This document shows, piece after piece, positions 7,910 to 15,733 of a stretch of 64,000 bases of DNA. A program made the translations under genes and the position numbers. This DNA is from JAYEIA01 sp964472505 (GTDB lineage Bacteria > Bacteroidota > Bacteroidia > Bacteroidales > JAADGE01). Each line of letters begins with the position of its first letter. Within the stretch, counting starts at the first letter, position 1. A model generated the notes under the pieces. That model had not been told where the DNA came from, did not search any database, and saw only the letters and a list, made by a program, of their open reading frames with translations. The DNA lies in contig CAYYQW010000006.1 in the NCBI GenBank assembly GCA_964472505.1, forward strand, positions 1 through 64,000, written 5' to 3'.

Positions 7910-8728
7910 TTATTTTTCTTCGTCCACATACTTGGCAAATACCCAACCTTCTACTTCGGTTGTTACTTTATACCATCCGTTGGATTCATCTAAAATTTTC
8001 ACTTTGGTTCCGCGTGTAAGCGGTTGCGCAACTTTATCGCCATTTCGATTAGGTGCCGATCGAATATTGAGTTTACTTGCGGCAATACGTCCTTCATCGG
8101 GCAATTTCAAACCTCCGTTTTCGGCTCTGTCAGAACCCAGCAATTGATTTCTGAGTCTGTCAAGCGGAAATGCGGGTCCGGGATCGGTTTTTCGGCCGGG
8201 TGCTATTTCCTCATGACCCAAGATATGTTTAATTTTATACTCATCCATATACAGGCGACACAAATCCGTAACAGCCATTATTTGTTCTTCGGTATATACA
8301 TGCCAGTATTTTGGGTCAGACTCATTTCTGTGTATGGCTTTTATTACATCGGTCGGATTGTAAGCACTTCCAAACCATGAGCGAAATACGTTACCGCTCT
8401 TTGTAAGAGGCCCGGAATTAACAATCTCTATACCGAGCGAATATTTATTAAGCCCGGTACGTTTCCCCCACTTACTGCTTCCGGCATGCCAAGCTTCAGT
8501 GTCAAAAGGTACCAACTGCGTAACGGAACCGTCGCGATCAACAATTACGTGTGCAGAAGCACGAACACGCGGATTAGTAAGGGTATTTAGCGCCGGTTTA
8601 TATGGCCCGGCTGTATAGTGTACAATAACAGTATCAGGCAAACCTGATTCAAATTTGCCGCTGTGGTTTTTGGACCAAACAGCTTTTTTTACATTGTCAC
8701 CTTTGAGTACATGATCTTTGATTTCCAT
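7910..8728 (-). CDS. N-acetylmuramoyl-L-alanine amidase (Amidase_2) with SH3b domain, no signal peptide
   Basis: This 272-residue enzyme should cut the amide bond between MurNAc and the peptide stem of peptidoglycan. The Amidase_2 domain covers about residues 30-195. Likely zinc ligands are His37 (VHYTAG), His172 (ILGHEEI) and Asp182 (KTDPGP), and WHAG lies at 80-83. A bacterial SH3 domain covers about residues 216-270 (LNIRSAP to GWVFAKYV). Unusually for a cell-wall enzyme, it has no signal peptide or membrane segment, like a phage endolysin that depends on a holin. It is the first gene of a four-gene operon whose other members are small membrane or coiled-coil proteins. Confidence 0.88.
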   Translation of the reverse strand: MEIKDHVLKGDNVKKAVWSKNHSGKFESGLPDTVIVHYTAGPYKPALNTLTNPRVRASAHVIVDRDGSVTQLVPFDTEAWHAGSSKWGKRTGLNKYSLGIEIVNSGPLTKSGNVFRSWFGSAYNPTDVIKAIHRNESDPKYWHVYTEEQIMAVTDLCRLYMDEYKIKHILGHEEIAPGRKTDPGPAFPLDRLRNQLLGSDRAENGGLKLPDEGRIAASKLNIRSAPNRNGDKVAQPLTRGTKVKILDESNGWYKVTTEVEGWVFAKYVDEEK

Positions 8729-8760
8729 ATCTACAGGGGTATAGGATTAATAATATTTAC

Positions 8761-8768
8761 CAAAACTA
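8761..8768 (-). promoter_or_regulatory. Possible -7 element for the amidase operon
   Basis: On the minus strand this reads TAGTTTTG, matching TAnnTTTG, about 33 bases before the amidase start. No good -33 TTG was found, so it is tentative. Confidence 0.3.
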
Positions 8769-8906
8769 AATTATTTTATACTAAAATAAAAACTATTTTG
8801 ATATTTTTTTAAGTTTTAATACGAAAGATAATGCCCTATAATTGCTTTTAGGCAAGTTTTTCGGCCGCTTTTTTTGTAAAGGTCTGAATCATGATGAATC
8901 AAAATT

Positions 8907-9722
8907 CTAATTTTCAGGAAACTCAAAACCGGAAACTTTCAAGCGTATCAAGTGCGGCGGGCCTTCATATCCGCGTTGTTCTTGAGCAATTAATAGTAAG
9001 GCATCATTCGAATACGGGCTCAAAATACAGCCGGAGGCTTTTACATTCAATTTTAAATCTGCATCATAGTTTTTCTTAAAAATGCTTTGCTTTTGATTTT
9101 CATTTTGTAAAAAAAATTCGGCTCGACTTACTACATCAAAAGGAAAATATTCGTGTTTCTCGTATTCAACATTTTGAGCTATGGAATAATTCTGCGATTC
9201 TATAGTAAGAGGAAATTTCTTCATATCCCCTTTACCGGGATAAATTTTATATTTATTAAGTTCTTCCGTAAAAAGTTTATGGTTATTCTGCCAGGTTTGC
9301 TTTAAACTGCCTTCATAGGAAGCATCATCCACATCAATTTTCCACTCAAAAAGTTGCTTGTCGGTTTTACTGTCTAAAATAATAAAATTAAAAAAATAAT
9401 AACCGGTAGCCTCATCGGCCGGTTCGGTAATATATGCTGCTTTGCCGTCTTTCGACCAACCGATAAAATAAAGACGATCGTAAAGCCGGTCGCCCGGTGT
9501 ATCAAGGTATTTCAGCTCACTGTCCGGGCGGTTGTATTGCTGTGAACTAAACTCTTTATCGGAGTCATTGGCTTGGTCATCACTGCTGCCGTCATCTTTA
9601 CAAGCAGCAAAAACTGCGGAAACAATTATAAGTACGATAAGTTGTTTATACAGCAACTTTATATTGATTATTCTTTTCACGATTAAAACATTTATTATAT
9701 TAACAAAATTAGTGCTATTCAC
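8907..9722 (-). CDS. Lipoprotein of unknown function
   Basis: The protein has up to 271 residues, a hydrophobic N-terminal segment ending in VFAAC, a good lipobox, and then an acidic linker (DDGSSDDQANDSDKE). The remainder is beta-rich with a few tryptophans and no motif I can name. The long stretch before the signal peptide is unusual. A GTG at 9680 would give a tidier start (VKRIINIKLLYKQL, with Lys-Arg before the hydrophobic core) and may be the real one. The gene is divergent from sucC and about 180 bases after the lysis-like operon, so it is probably transcribed alone. Confidence 0.65.
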   Translation of the reverse strand: MNSTNFVNIINVLIVKRIINIKLLYKQLIVLIIVSAVFAACKDDGSSDDQANDSDKEFSSQQYNRPDSELKYLDTPGDRLYDRLYFIGWSKDGKAAYITEPADEATGYYFFNFIILDSKTDKQLFEWKIDVDDASYEGSLKQTWQNNHKLFTEELNKYKIYPGKGDMKKFPLTIESQNYSIAQNVEYEKHEYFPFDVVSRAEFFLQNENQKQSIFKKNYDADLKLNVKASGCILSPYSNDALLLIAQEQRGYEGPPHLIRLKVSGFEFPEN

Positions 9723-9844
9723 TCAGCAAGCTAAAGTAAAATTTTCTCGGCATTTGTCAAAAGAAATTTACAAAAGACTTTCATAAAAACACATCGAAAT
9801 ATGAAAAAAACCGGATATGGTTTTTAAAATTCAGCCAAAAAATA

Positions 9845-9852
9845 TAAATTTG
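9845..9852 (+). promoter_or_regulatory. sucC promoter -7 element (TAAATTTG)
   Basis: TAAATTTG matches the Bacteroidota -7 consensus and lies 33 bases before the ATG at 9886. If it is used, the transcript starts after 9855, which excludes the upstream in-frame ATG at 9817 and supports the 9886 start. Confidence 0.55.
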
Positions 9853-9885
9853 GCAAAAAAATATAAGAATTTAAACACTCAAATA

Positions 9886-11073
9886 ATGAATCTACACGAA
9901 TATCAAGGTAAAGAGCTTTTAAAAAAATTCGGAGCAAGAATTCAGGAAGGCATTACTGCCGATACACCCGACGAAGCTGTTGAAGCAGCCAAAAAACTGC
10001 AAGAAACTACGGGTACCAATTGGTGGGTAATAAAAGCCCAGATACATGCCGGAGGCCGCGGAAAAGGCGGCGGTGTTAAGTTGGCCAAATCTTTAGACGA
10101 AGTTAAAGAAGTGGCTAAAACCATCATTGGCATGCAATTGGTAACACACCAAACCGGCCCGGAAGGGAAAAAAGTAAATAAAGTTTTGGTGGCTCAGGAT
10201 GTGTATTATCCCGGAGAAAACGAACCGGATGAATACTATATGAGTGTACTTTTAGACAGAGCCAAAGGACGCAATACCATTATGTACTCACCCGAAGGCG
10301 GTATGGATATTGAAACTGTGGCCGAAAAAACACCCGAAAAAATATTCAAAGAAGAGATAGACCCCAAAACCGGACTGCTTCCTTTTCAAGCCAGAAAAAT
10401 TGCTTTTAATTTTGGGCTTTCGGGAACGGCTTTCAAAGAAATGGTAAAATTTGTAAGCACACTCTATAAGGCTTACGAAAAATCGGATGTATCCTTATGT
10501 GAAATTAACCCGGTTTTAAAAACGTCAGATGATAAAATATTGGCGGTTGATTCTAAGGTGAACATTGACGATAATGCGCTGTTTCGCCATAAAGACATTG
10601 TTGATATGCGAGATATCAGCGAAGAAGACCCGGCCGAGACCGAAGCCGGCGAATACAATTTGAATTTCATTAAACTTGACGGTAATGTAGGTTGTATGGT
10701 AAACGGAGCCGGATTGGCAATGGCTACCATGGACATCATAAAAATGTCGGGCGGCTCGCCGGCAAATTTCTTAGATGTAGGCGGAAGTGCCAATGCTGAA
10801 ACGGTAGAAGCCGGTTTTCGTATCATACTTAAAGACAAAGGCGTAGAAGCCATTCTGCTCAATATTTTCGGAGGAATTGTTCGCTGCGACCGTGTTGCTC
10901 AAGGCGTTGTAGATGCTTATAAAACCATCGGTAATATTGATATTCCGGTAATTGTACGCTTACAGGGTACCAATGCCGAAGAAGGTGCCAAACTAATTGA
11001 TGAATCCGGACTTAAAGTGCATTCTGCCATTACTTTGCAGGAAGCTTCCGATTTGGTAAAAAAATTGGTATAA
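9886..11073 (+). CDS. sucC: Succinate--CoA ligase [ADP-forming] beta subunit
   Basis: This 395-residue subunit carries the ATP-grasp domain (about residues 1-235), with GGRGKGGGVK, and a C-terminal CoA-ligase domain containing VNGAGLAMATMD and LLNIFGGIVRCD. The enzyme interconverts succinyl-CoA and succinate with ATP or GTP. The start was placed at 9886 because MNLHEYQGKELLKKFG is the universal N-terminus; the upstream in-frame ATG adds 23 residues and would lie before the promoter. The alpha subunit gene (sucD), often next door, is absent: a strong terminator follows at 11102. Separate sucC and sucD are known in parts of the phylum. Confidence 0.97.
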   Translation: MNLHEYQGKELLKKFGARIQEGITADTPDEAVEAAKKLQETTGTNWWVIKAQIHAGGRGKGGGVKLAKSLDEVKEVAKTIIGMQLVTHQTGPEGKKVNKVLVAQDVYYPGENEPDEYYMSVLLDRAKGRNTIMYSPEGGMDIETVAEKTPEKIFKEEIDPKTGLLPFQARKIAFNFGLSGTAFKEMVKFVSTLYKAYEKSDVSLCEINPVLKTSDDKILAVDSKVNIDDNALFRHKDIVDMRDISEEDPAETEAGEYNLNFIKLDGNVGCMVNGAGLAMATMDIIKMSGGSPANFLDVGGSANAETVEAGFRIILKDKGVEAILLNIFGGIVRCDRVAQGVVDAYKTIGNIDIPVIVRLQGTNAEEGAKLIDESGLKVHSAITLQEASDLVKKLV

Positions 11074-11101
11074 GCTCTTAATTCAATCACTGAAATTTAA
11101 C

Positions 11102-11143
11102 CCGAATTACTCAAACAGGTTTTGAGTAATTCGGTTTTTTTTT
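11102..11143 (+). terminator. Rho-independent terminator of sucC
   Basis: Complementary arms CCGAATTACTCAAA and TTTTGAGTAATTCGG flank a short CAGG loop and are followed by nine T. It starts 29 bases after the sucC stop. Confidence 0.92.
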
Positions 11144-11193
11144 ATGAATATTCGCATTCATCCCTATTCGCGTTTTAAGTTGTTGCTTATTAG

Positions 11194-11427
11194 ATTCAGA
11201 CATCCTGACCCATTAACTGAATATCAAATTATTATGGATAATAATTCGCAAACTGAAAATGTCGTTTAATATCGAATATTGAACACCCAATAATGAATTT
11301 TGAAGTTTTGCTTACGCACGAAAACCTATTCAATCAATGAGTTACTTCTTGATTCGATATTAAATGTTCGATATTCATGATTCAAAAAAGGCGACATCTG
11401 AAACTACGTGAGGTCAGGAGTTCTGAG
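11194..11427. repeat. Imperfect palindromic (MITE-like) element, about 234 bp
   Basis: This lies in the gene-free stretch 11144-11616. The outer arms TTCAGACATCCTGACC (11195-11210) and GGTCAGGAGTTCTGAG (11412-11427) are imperfect reverse complements. An inner perfect pair is AATATCGAAT (11269-11278) and ATTCGATATT (11352-11361). No coding potential is visible. It looks like a decayed non-autonomous element; the boundaries are approximate. Confidence 0.45.
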
Positions 11428-11444
11428 ATTATAACGCATGCTTA

Positions 11445-11518
11445 ATTATCACCGACTTCGACAAGCTCAGTCTCCTACGGTATTTTCGGAGGCTGAGCTT
11501 GTCGAAGTCGGTGATTAT
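11445..11518. repeat. Large REP-like hairpin (CTTCGACAAGCTCAG family)
   Basis: Two arms of about 31 bases (11445-11475 and 11488-11518) are reverse complements with only one internal mismatch, separated by a 12-base loop. The core, GACTTCGACAAGCTCAG, recurs in half form at 23300-23324. It lies between sucC and the 3' end of the TonB receptor gene, so it could also end transcription. I recall this core as a widespread dispersed palindrome in bacterial genomes. Confidence 0.85.
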
Positions 11519-11616
11519 AATCTTGGGTAACATGCGGATAATCATATTATTTTTTTCTGATATTTGAACCAATTACAAAAGCAATTTGTTCGGTTTACTG
11601 AATAGCAGAAAACCTA

Positions 11617-13881
11617 TTATTGCCAACGATATATGAGTTTTGCAGACAAAAAGCGCCCCATCGACATTTGGGAGTAATATACCAAATAGCTTTTATCAAA
11701 TACATTTTGGGCAGACAGCTCCAAAGCGAAATTCTCAACAACAGTCTTTCTGAGAAGAATATCCACTGTGGTATGGGCGGGCAATGATTCGGTATTTTCA
11801 TCATTGGTAAATTGCTTCGAGCGATGATGCAAACTGATACCAAAATCAATGACATTTGTTCTGCCGTTCAAACCGGCATTTACGGTATGCAAGGGGTTGT
11901 ATGTTAATTGCTTGCTTTCCAATTCCGGCATGTCCCGGTAGCTTTTAATCTTTGCATCAGAAAAGCTGTAATTAGCATAGGCGTTTAAATTTTTTCCGAT
12001 TTTTTGTTTCACATCCAATAGCAAACTTTTTGTGTGCACCTCAGTAATATTATCCAACTGCACCACAGGGCGTCTTCCGCCAAAAATGCTGTCGCCGGTA
12101 CCAATGTAGTACATATAGTTATGACCGAAATTATAAGCACCCGTAAGAGAAATCTGCGTATCGCTGAGTTTTAAATCGCCCGAAACATAAAAATTATCCG
12201 ACCATTCAGGCTCCAATTCCGGATTGGCCAATTTAAAGCCCAAGTGCATTAAGCCGCTACGCGTCATATCATCCAAAGTCGGGCTGCGAAAACCGGGATT
12301 ATATCCGGCTGAAAAATCCAGTTTTGAACTGATATTATATTTTGCCGCCAGACTTGCAATAAATTTATCTTTCGTATCGCTGTCAAATTCTCCGACATAA
12401 GTTGTCATAAAAGCTGTTTCGGAGCTTGAGTTTTCAATGGTAAAACCGGCATCGGATATGCGGCTTTGCGAATAACGTATGCCTTGTATTAGGTGTAATC
12501 GACCTTTAAACGAATTACGATTTTGAAGATAAAAATCAATTTCGCTGAGTGTACCGCGGTTATTAACTTGGTCGCCGGCAGTAATATAATCATCCGTGCC
12601 GTTCACTTCGCCTTGTCTGAAATCGACTCCGGCCATAAGGCTGCTTTGCGATAAATATTCTTGAGTCATATTAACTGAGCTGCCCCAATCGCGACGCACA
12701 GAATTTACATGAATTAAACCGTAATTGCCTTGGCGAACAGTTTCCATGCTGCGAAAATAATCTTCCTGCAAAACGTAAAAATCAGCATTCCAAGCAGTAT
12801 TGCCATAAGCTCCCGAATATTTCAAATTTGCCGAATGTGTATCGTGTTCATTGAAAGTACCCGCTTCTTCCCGGATTTTTTCACCGGTACTTCGAGCATC
12901 ATCAAAATAGCTGTATGACAGCTGAATGCTGTGATGTTCGGACAAGCTGTATGTTCCGGAAAAATCTGCGGAATACTCTTTAAGCCACGAAGGAATATAC
13001 TCAATAGCTTCTTCCTGCAAAGAATCGGGCGTGCTGATGCGTCCGTCGGATTGTCGATAATTGCCGTTGATTCTAAAAGAAAAATTTTCATTTTTGCTTT
13101 TCCCGAGAAACAATAAGTTTCCGCCAAAGGTTGAAAAACTTGCGGCTTCGAGACTTGCCGTACCTCGGACTCCGGGTGTTTCAGCCTGTTTAGTAATAAT
13201 ATTTACAAGGCCGTTCATTGCATGGCTGCCGTATATGCCGGCCGAGCCGTTATGCAGAACCTCAACGCGTTCAATCAAAACGGGTGGAATTCGATTCAGA
13301 TTCGTATTCCCGTTATCGGCTTTATTAAGCGGAATACCGTCCAACAAAATCAAGGTTCTGCCGGGTACATTTCCCGAGCCGCTCAAACTTGCCGAAGGTG
13401 AATGCTGAAACAAACCCATGGGCCGAAAAACTTTCAGACCGGGAGCTTGCCGTAAAATATCATCCGCATTATTGTAGCCGGAAAGTTCTATTTGTTTTTT
13501 ACCAAAAACAGAAATACTGTAAGGAATATTACGGCGTAAATGGGAGCTGCGTGTAGCACTGATAACGGTCTCTTCAAATTCGGAAACTTTTACTTTCAAC
13601 CGGATGTCTAATTCTACTTTTTCAGATTCCCGATTTAGCGAAATCTTCTTAGTTTGCGCTTGGTAAGCCACATGATTGAAAGTAATGGTGTTGATTCCCG
13701 GTTTTCCTTCGATTACAAATGTTCCGTCGGATTGGGACACTACTCTTTCGCTCTCATTTTCAATGCGAACTCCGACAATGGGTTCTTCGCTGTGTACATC
13801 CCGAACCGTTCCGGATATTTGGTATTGTGCAGCAATAATTTGTGGAATGAGTGTGAGCAATAATAAAGCAATTTTTCTCAT
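11617..13881 (-). CDS. TonB-dependent receptor
   Basis: This 754-residue outer-membrane receptor has a signal peptide (about residues 1-18, ending IAAQ) and a carboxypeptidase-like beta-sandwich (about 20-105: ISGTVRDVHSEEPIVGVRI). A plug domain follows (about 115-225), with RTLILLDGIPLNK, IERVEVLHNGSAGIYGSHAMNG and VNIITKQ, then a long barrel. The start was moved from an upstream ATG to 13881 (MRKIALLLL), because the preceding 27 residues are not signal-like. It imports a siderophore, cobalamin or another large solute using TonB energy; the sequence does not show which. A long leader lies upstream. Confidence 0.93.
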   Translation of the reverse strand: MRKIALLLLTLIPQIIAAQYQISGTVRDVHSEEPIVGVRIENESERVVSQSDGTFVIEGKPGINTITFNHVAYQAQTKKISLNRESEKVELDIRLKVKVSEFEETVISATRSSHLRRNIPYSISVFGKKQIELSGYNNADDILRQAPGLKVFRPMGLFQHSPSASLSGSGNVPGRTLILLDGIPLNKADNGNTNLNRIPPVLIERVEVLHNGSAGIYGSHAMNGLVNIITKQAETPGVRGTASLEAASFSTFGGNLLFLGKSKNENFSFRINGNYRQSDGRISTPDSLQEEAIEYIPSWLKEYSADFSGTYSLSEHHSIQLSYSYFDDARSTGEKIREEAGTFNEHDTHSANLKYSGAYGNTAWNADFYVLQEDYFRSMETVRQGNYGLIHVNSVRRDWGSSVNMTQEYLSQSSLMAGVDFRQGEVNGTDDYITAGDQVNNRGTLSEIDFYLQNRNSFKGRLHLIQGIRYSQSRISDAGFTIENSSSETAFMTTYVGEFDSDTKDKFIASLAAKYNISSKLDFSAGYNPGFRSPTLDDMTRSGLMHLGFKLANPELEPEWSDNFYVSGDLKLSDTQISLTGAYNFGHNYMYYIGTGDSIFGGRRPVVQLDNITEVHTKSLLLDVKQKIGKNLNAYANYSFSDAKIKSYRDMPELESKQLTYNPLHTVNAGLNGRTNVIDFGISLHHRSKQFTNDENTESLPAHTTVDILLRKTVVENFALELSAQNVFDKSYLVYYSQMSMGRFLSAKLIYRWQ

Positions 13882-14155
13882 TTTTCTGTTTATTTTTTGG
13901 TTTATAAAATCCCTTAACTGCCCGAGGCTAATAAACCAAAAATGAAAAATGCGAATGCACACAAAATTGCTCTTTAAAAAGTGCAGGTACGATATACATG
14001 TGCGATTCTCCTTTCCAAATTAGACTGTGAAAGCCTCGGGAGGCAAAAAGGTTTCCGAATTTTACCCTAAACGGTTGTACCTTCATATCTTTACGACTTA
14101 GAGAGATACAACTCGGAGAATATTCATACGATATTGTTTTCGGTGAAAAACACTG

Positions 14156-14187
14156 CAAAATAAAGCTTTTTGAAATGCCTGTGCAAA
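14156..14187 (-). promoter_or_regulatory. Putative promoter giving a long leader to the TonB receptor
   Basis: On the minus strand TTTG (14184-14187) and TATTTTG (14156-14162) are 21 bases apart, close to the Bacteroidota -33/-7 pattern although one T is missing from the -7 box. Transcription from here would leave a leader of about 270 bases before the start at 13881. The gene-free stretch 13882-14233 holds a short reading frame and hairpin-prone sequence, but no riboswitch that I recognise. Confidence 0.4.
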
Positions 14188-14233
14188 TATTTCTTGTGTC
14201 GAAAAATTACATTTTTTGATTGTATTCAAAAAA

Positions 14234-14272
14234 CAAAAAAAGCCTGCTTAAATAATAAGCAGGCTTTTTTTT
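14234..14272 (-). terminator. Rho-independent terminator (works on either strand)
   Basis: The 10-bp perfect stem AGCCTGCTTA/TAAGCAGGCT with an AATAA loop (14241-14265) is followed by T runs in both directions. It lies 11 bases after the stop of the 14284-15060 gene, so it should end that transcript. Confidence 0.9.
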
Positions 14273-14283
14273 AAATTATTTCT

Positions 14284-15060
14284 TTATTGTACTTTCATAA
14301 GTATTAGCCGATAAGGCCTGCTTTGAAAAGATGAAACTTCGGGATAATATAAATAAATATTATCGGTGCCGAGTCCCGCCGAAATAGAGCCGTCTTCCCC
14401 CGAATGCTTTCCCATGGCCATCCATGTTGTACTTAAGTATTGAACTTCAAATCCGATAATTCGGGTATTTCCCTTATCGTAGCCCGTTGGGTAACTTAAG
14501 GAACTGTGCCCGTCCGTATCAGAAGTAGTGCCGGTAAGTTCAATCATTTCATCCATTACTATACCGTTCATTCCGAATTTTGCGCCGCCGACTACGTGCA
14601 AGTTTTCCTCCGGAGCATTTATTCCGATGCCCACTTCCCCGCCGGCATAATAAATCTTATCCGTATTAATATCCCAGTATGCATTCTCCGCATGCTTAGC
14701 ATTGAGTGCATAAGGAGCAGCTACAATTTGAGAAGTACCCATTTCGGTACCGTCAACCGTAATTTTCAAGAAAAAGACATTTTCGGCCCATTCAACAACC
14801 GACAAATCTTCAACCGACCCCACATTCAAGTTAATAATGCCTTGATCAGAAGTGGTAAGGTCATGACTTTCATTAAATACTTCGGTACCTGATTCCGAAC
14901 CTGCCAGAATAGCAATATTTACGGTGATTTCCTCATTGGCCATTACCGAACCGTCGGTATTTCTGAGTGCAGCTTGGTAACTAAACTGATCGGGCGTTTG
15001 CGCAAATGCGCTTACCATTACCGATAAAATGCAAATAATTGTTAGTGCTATTTTGTTCAT
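14284..15060 (-). CDS. Secreted tail-fibre-like protein
   Basis: This 258-residue protein has a signal peptide (about residues 1-20, ending AFAQ) and then PDQFSYQAALRNTDGSVM. That motif opens a common Bacteroidota secreted protein family whose members often continue into phage-tail-fibre-like repeats (here GEVGIGINAPEENLHVVGG, about residues 140-160). The N-terminal half is a beta-sandwich, and no peptidase S74 chaperone is seen at the C-terminus. It is the upstream-regulated partner of nothing obvious; a T9SS-cargo gene lies 80 bases upstream on the same strand. Function is unknown, probably cell surface or matrix. Confidence 0.7.
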   Translation of the reverse strand: MNKIALTIICILSVMVSAFAQTPDQFSYQAALRNTDGSVMANEEITVNIAILAGSESGTEVFNESHDLTTSDQGIINLNVGSVEDLSVVEWAENVFFLKITVDGTEMGTSQIVAAPYALNAKHAENAYWDINTDKIYYAGGEVGIGINAPEENLHVVGGAKFGMNGIVMDEMIELTGTTSDTDGHSSLSYPTGYDKGNTRIIGFEVQYLSTTWMAMGKHSGEDGSISAGLGTDNIYLYYPEVSSFQSRPYRLILMKVQ

Positions 15061-15140
15061 AATTCTAAAATTTAAAGTGTTAATTTTTGTTTTTAAAAAA
15101 GATGTTTCTCCGTAGGCTAATCTTTCGATTATTTACGACA

Positions 15141-15614
15141 TTAAAGTTTAATAAGTTTAATGATTTGAACGGCTGTATTATCCTGAATTATTTTCATAAA
15201 ATACAAACCGCTCGGATAAGTGCTAAAATCCAAGGTCTTAGAGTTTGATGACAGAGGCTGCCTAAGCAGTCTTTGGCCTGTAACGGATATTATTTCCAAG
15301 CTCAACTCCCTGCCGACATCATACTTATTCGGAACATTTATTGTAACCGAAGATTTTACGGGATTAGGATGCAGATAAAAGCCCTTATTATCTATAAGCT
15401 CATCGGATGAAGTTGTTTGGTTGCTCCCCTGGAAGAAACCATGCGTAAGCAAGTAATTACCTTCTTGGTAAGTCTGCGTTAAAGTTTCACCTACAGCCCA
15501 ATCCACAGAAGGGCTTTGAAAAGCCCCCGATCCGATTAAGGCTGTAGTAATTGTTTGTCCTCTTGCCGAAAACAATAAAGCTGTTCCGGTAATAATTAAA
15601 AAGATTTTTTTCAT
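15141..15614 (-). CDS. Secreted protein with T9SS type A sorting domain
   Basis: The 157-residue product has a signal peptide (about 1-20) and a short glycine-rich region (about 25-75). A type A T9SS C-terminal sorting domain covers about residues 80-157, with YLHPNPVKSSVTINV, the middle motif ISVTGQRLL and the end PSGLYFMKI. Such domains direct export across the outer membrane and are then removed, often with attachment to lipopolysaccharide. Only about 55 residues remain as passenger, which is very short. The start was set at MKKIFLII (15614) rather than an in-frame Met 15 codons earlier. No enzyme motif is present. Confidence 0.82.
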   Translation of the reverse strand: MKKIFLIITGTALLFSARGQTITTALIGSGAFQSPSVDWAVGETLTQTYQEGNYLLTHGFFQGSNQTTSSDELIDNKGFYLHPNPVKSSVTINVPNKYDVGRELSLEIISVTGQRLLRQPLSSNSKTLDFSTYPSGLYFMKIIQDNTAVQIIKLIKL

Positions 15615-15733
15615 AAATACTGTTTTTAAAAGATTAATAACAGTACAAATGACAAACAAATAATCATAATATCCTTCACCCGAAAGGGTGATTTTAATAA
15701 AAAACAGAGAGTTTTGGTAATTTTACGAGGTAT

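Noticed and set aside
9817..9885. Upstream extension of sucC from an in-frame ATG at 9817
   Set aside because: The -7 promoter box at 9845 lies inside it, and the universal SucC N-terminus begins at 9886.
11144..11616. CRISPR-like repeats near 11.2-11.5 kb
   Set aside because: The repeated words are arms of palindromes, not regularly spaced direct repeats. No CRISPR array or cas gene was seen in the window.
13928..14158. 76-codon frame upstream of the TonB receptor
   Set aside because: No signal peptide, family or clear start; more likely part of the leader. Kept only as a question about the leader.
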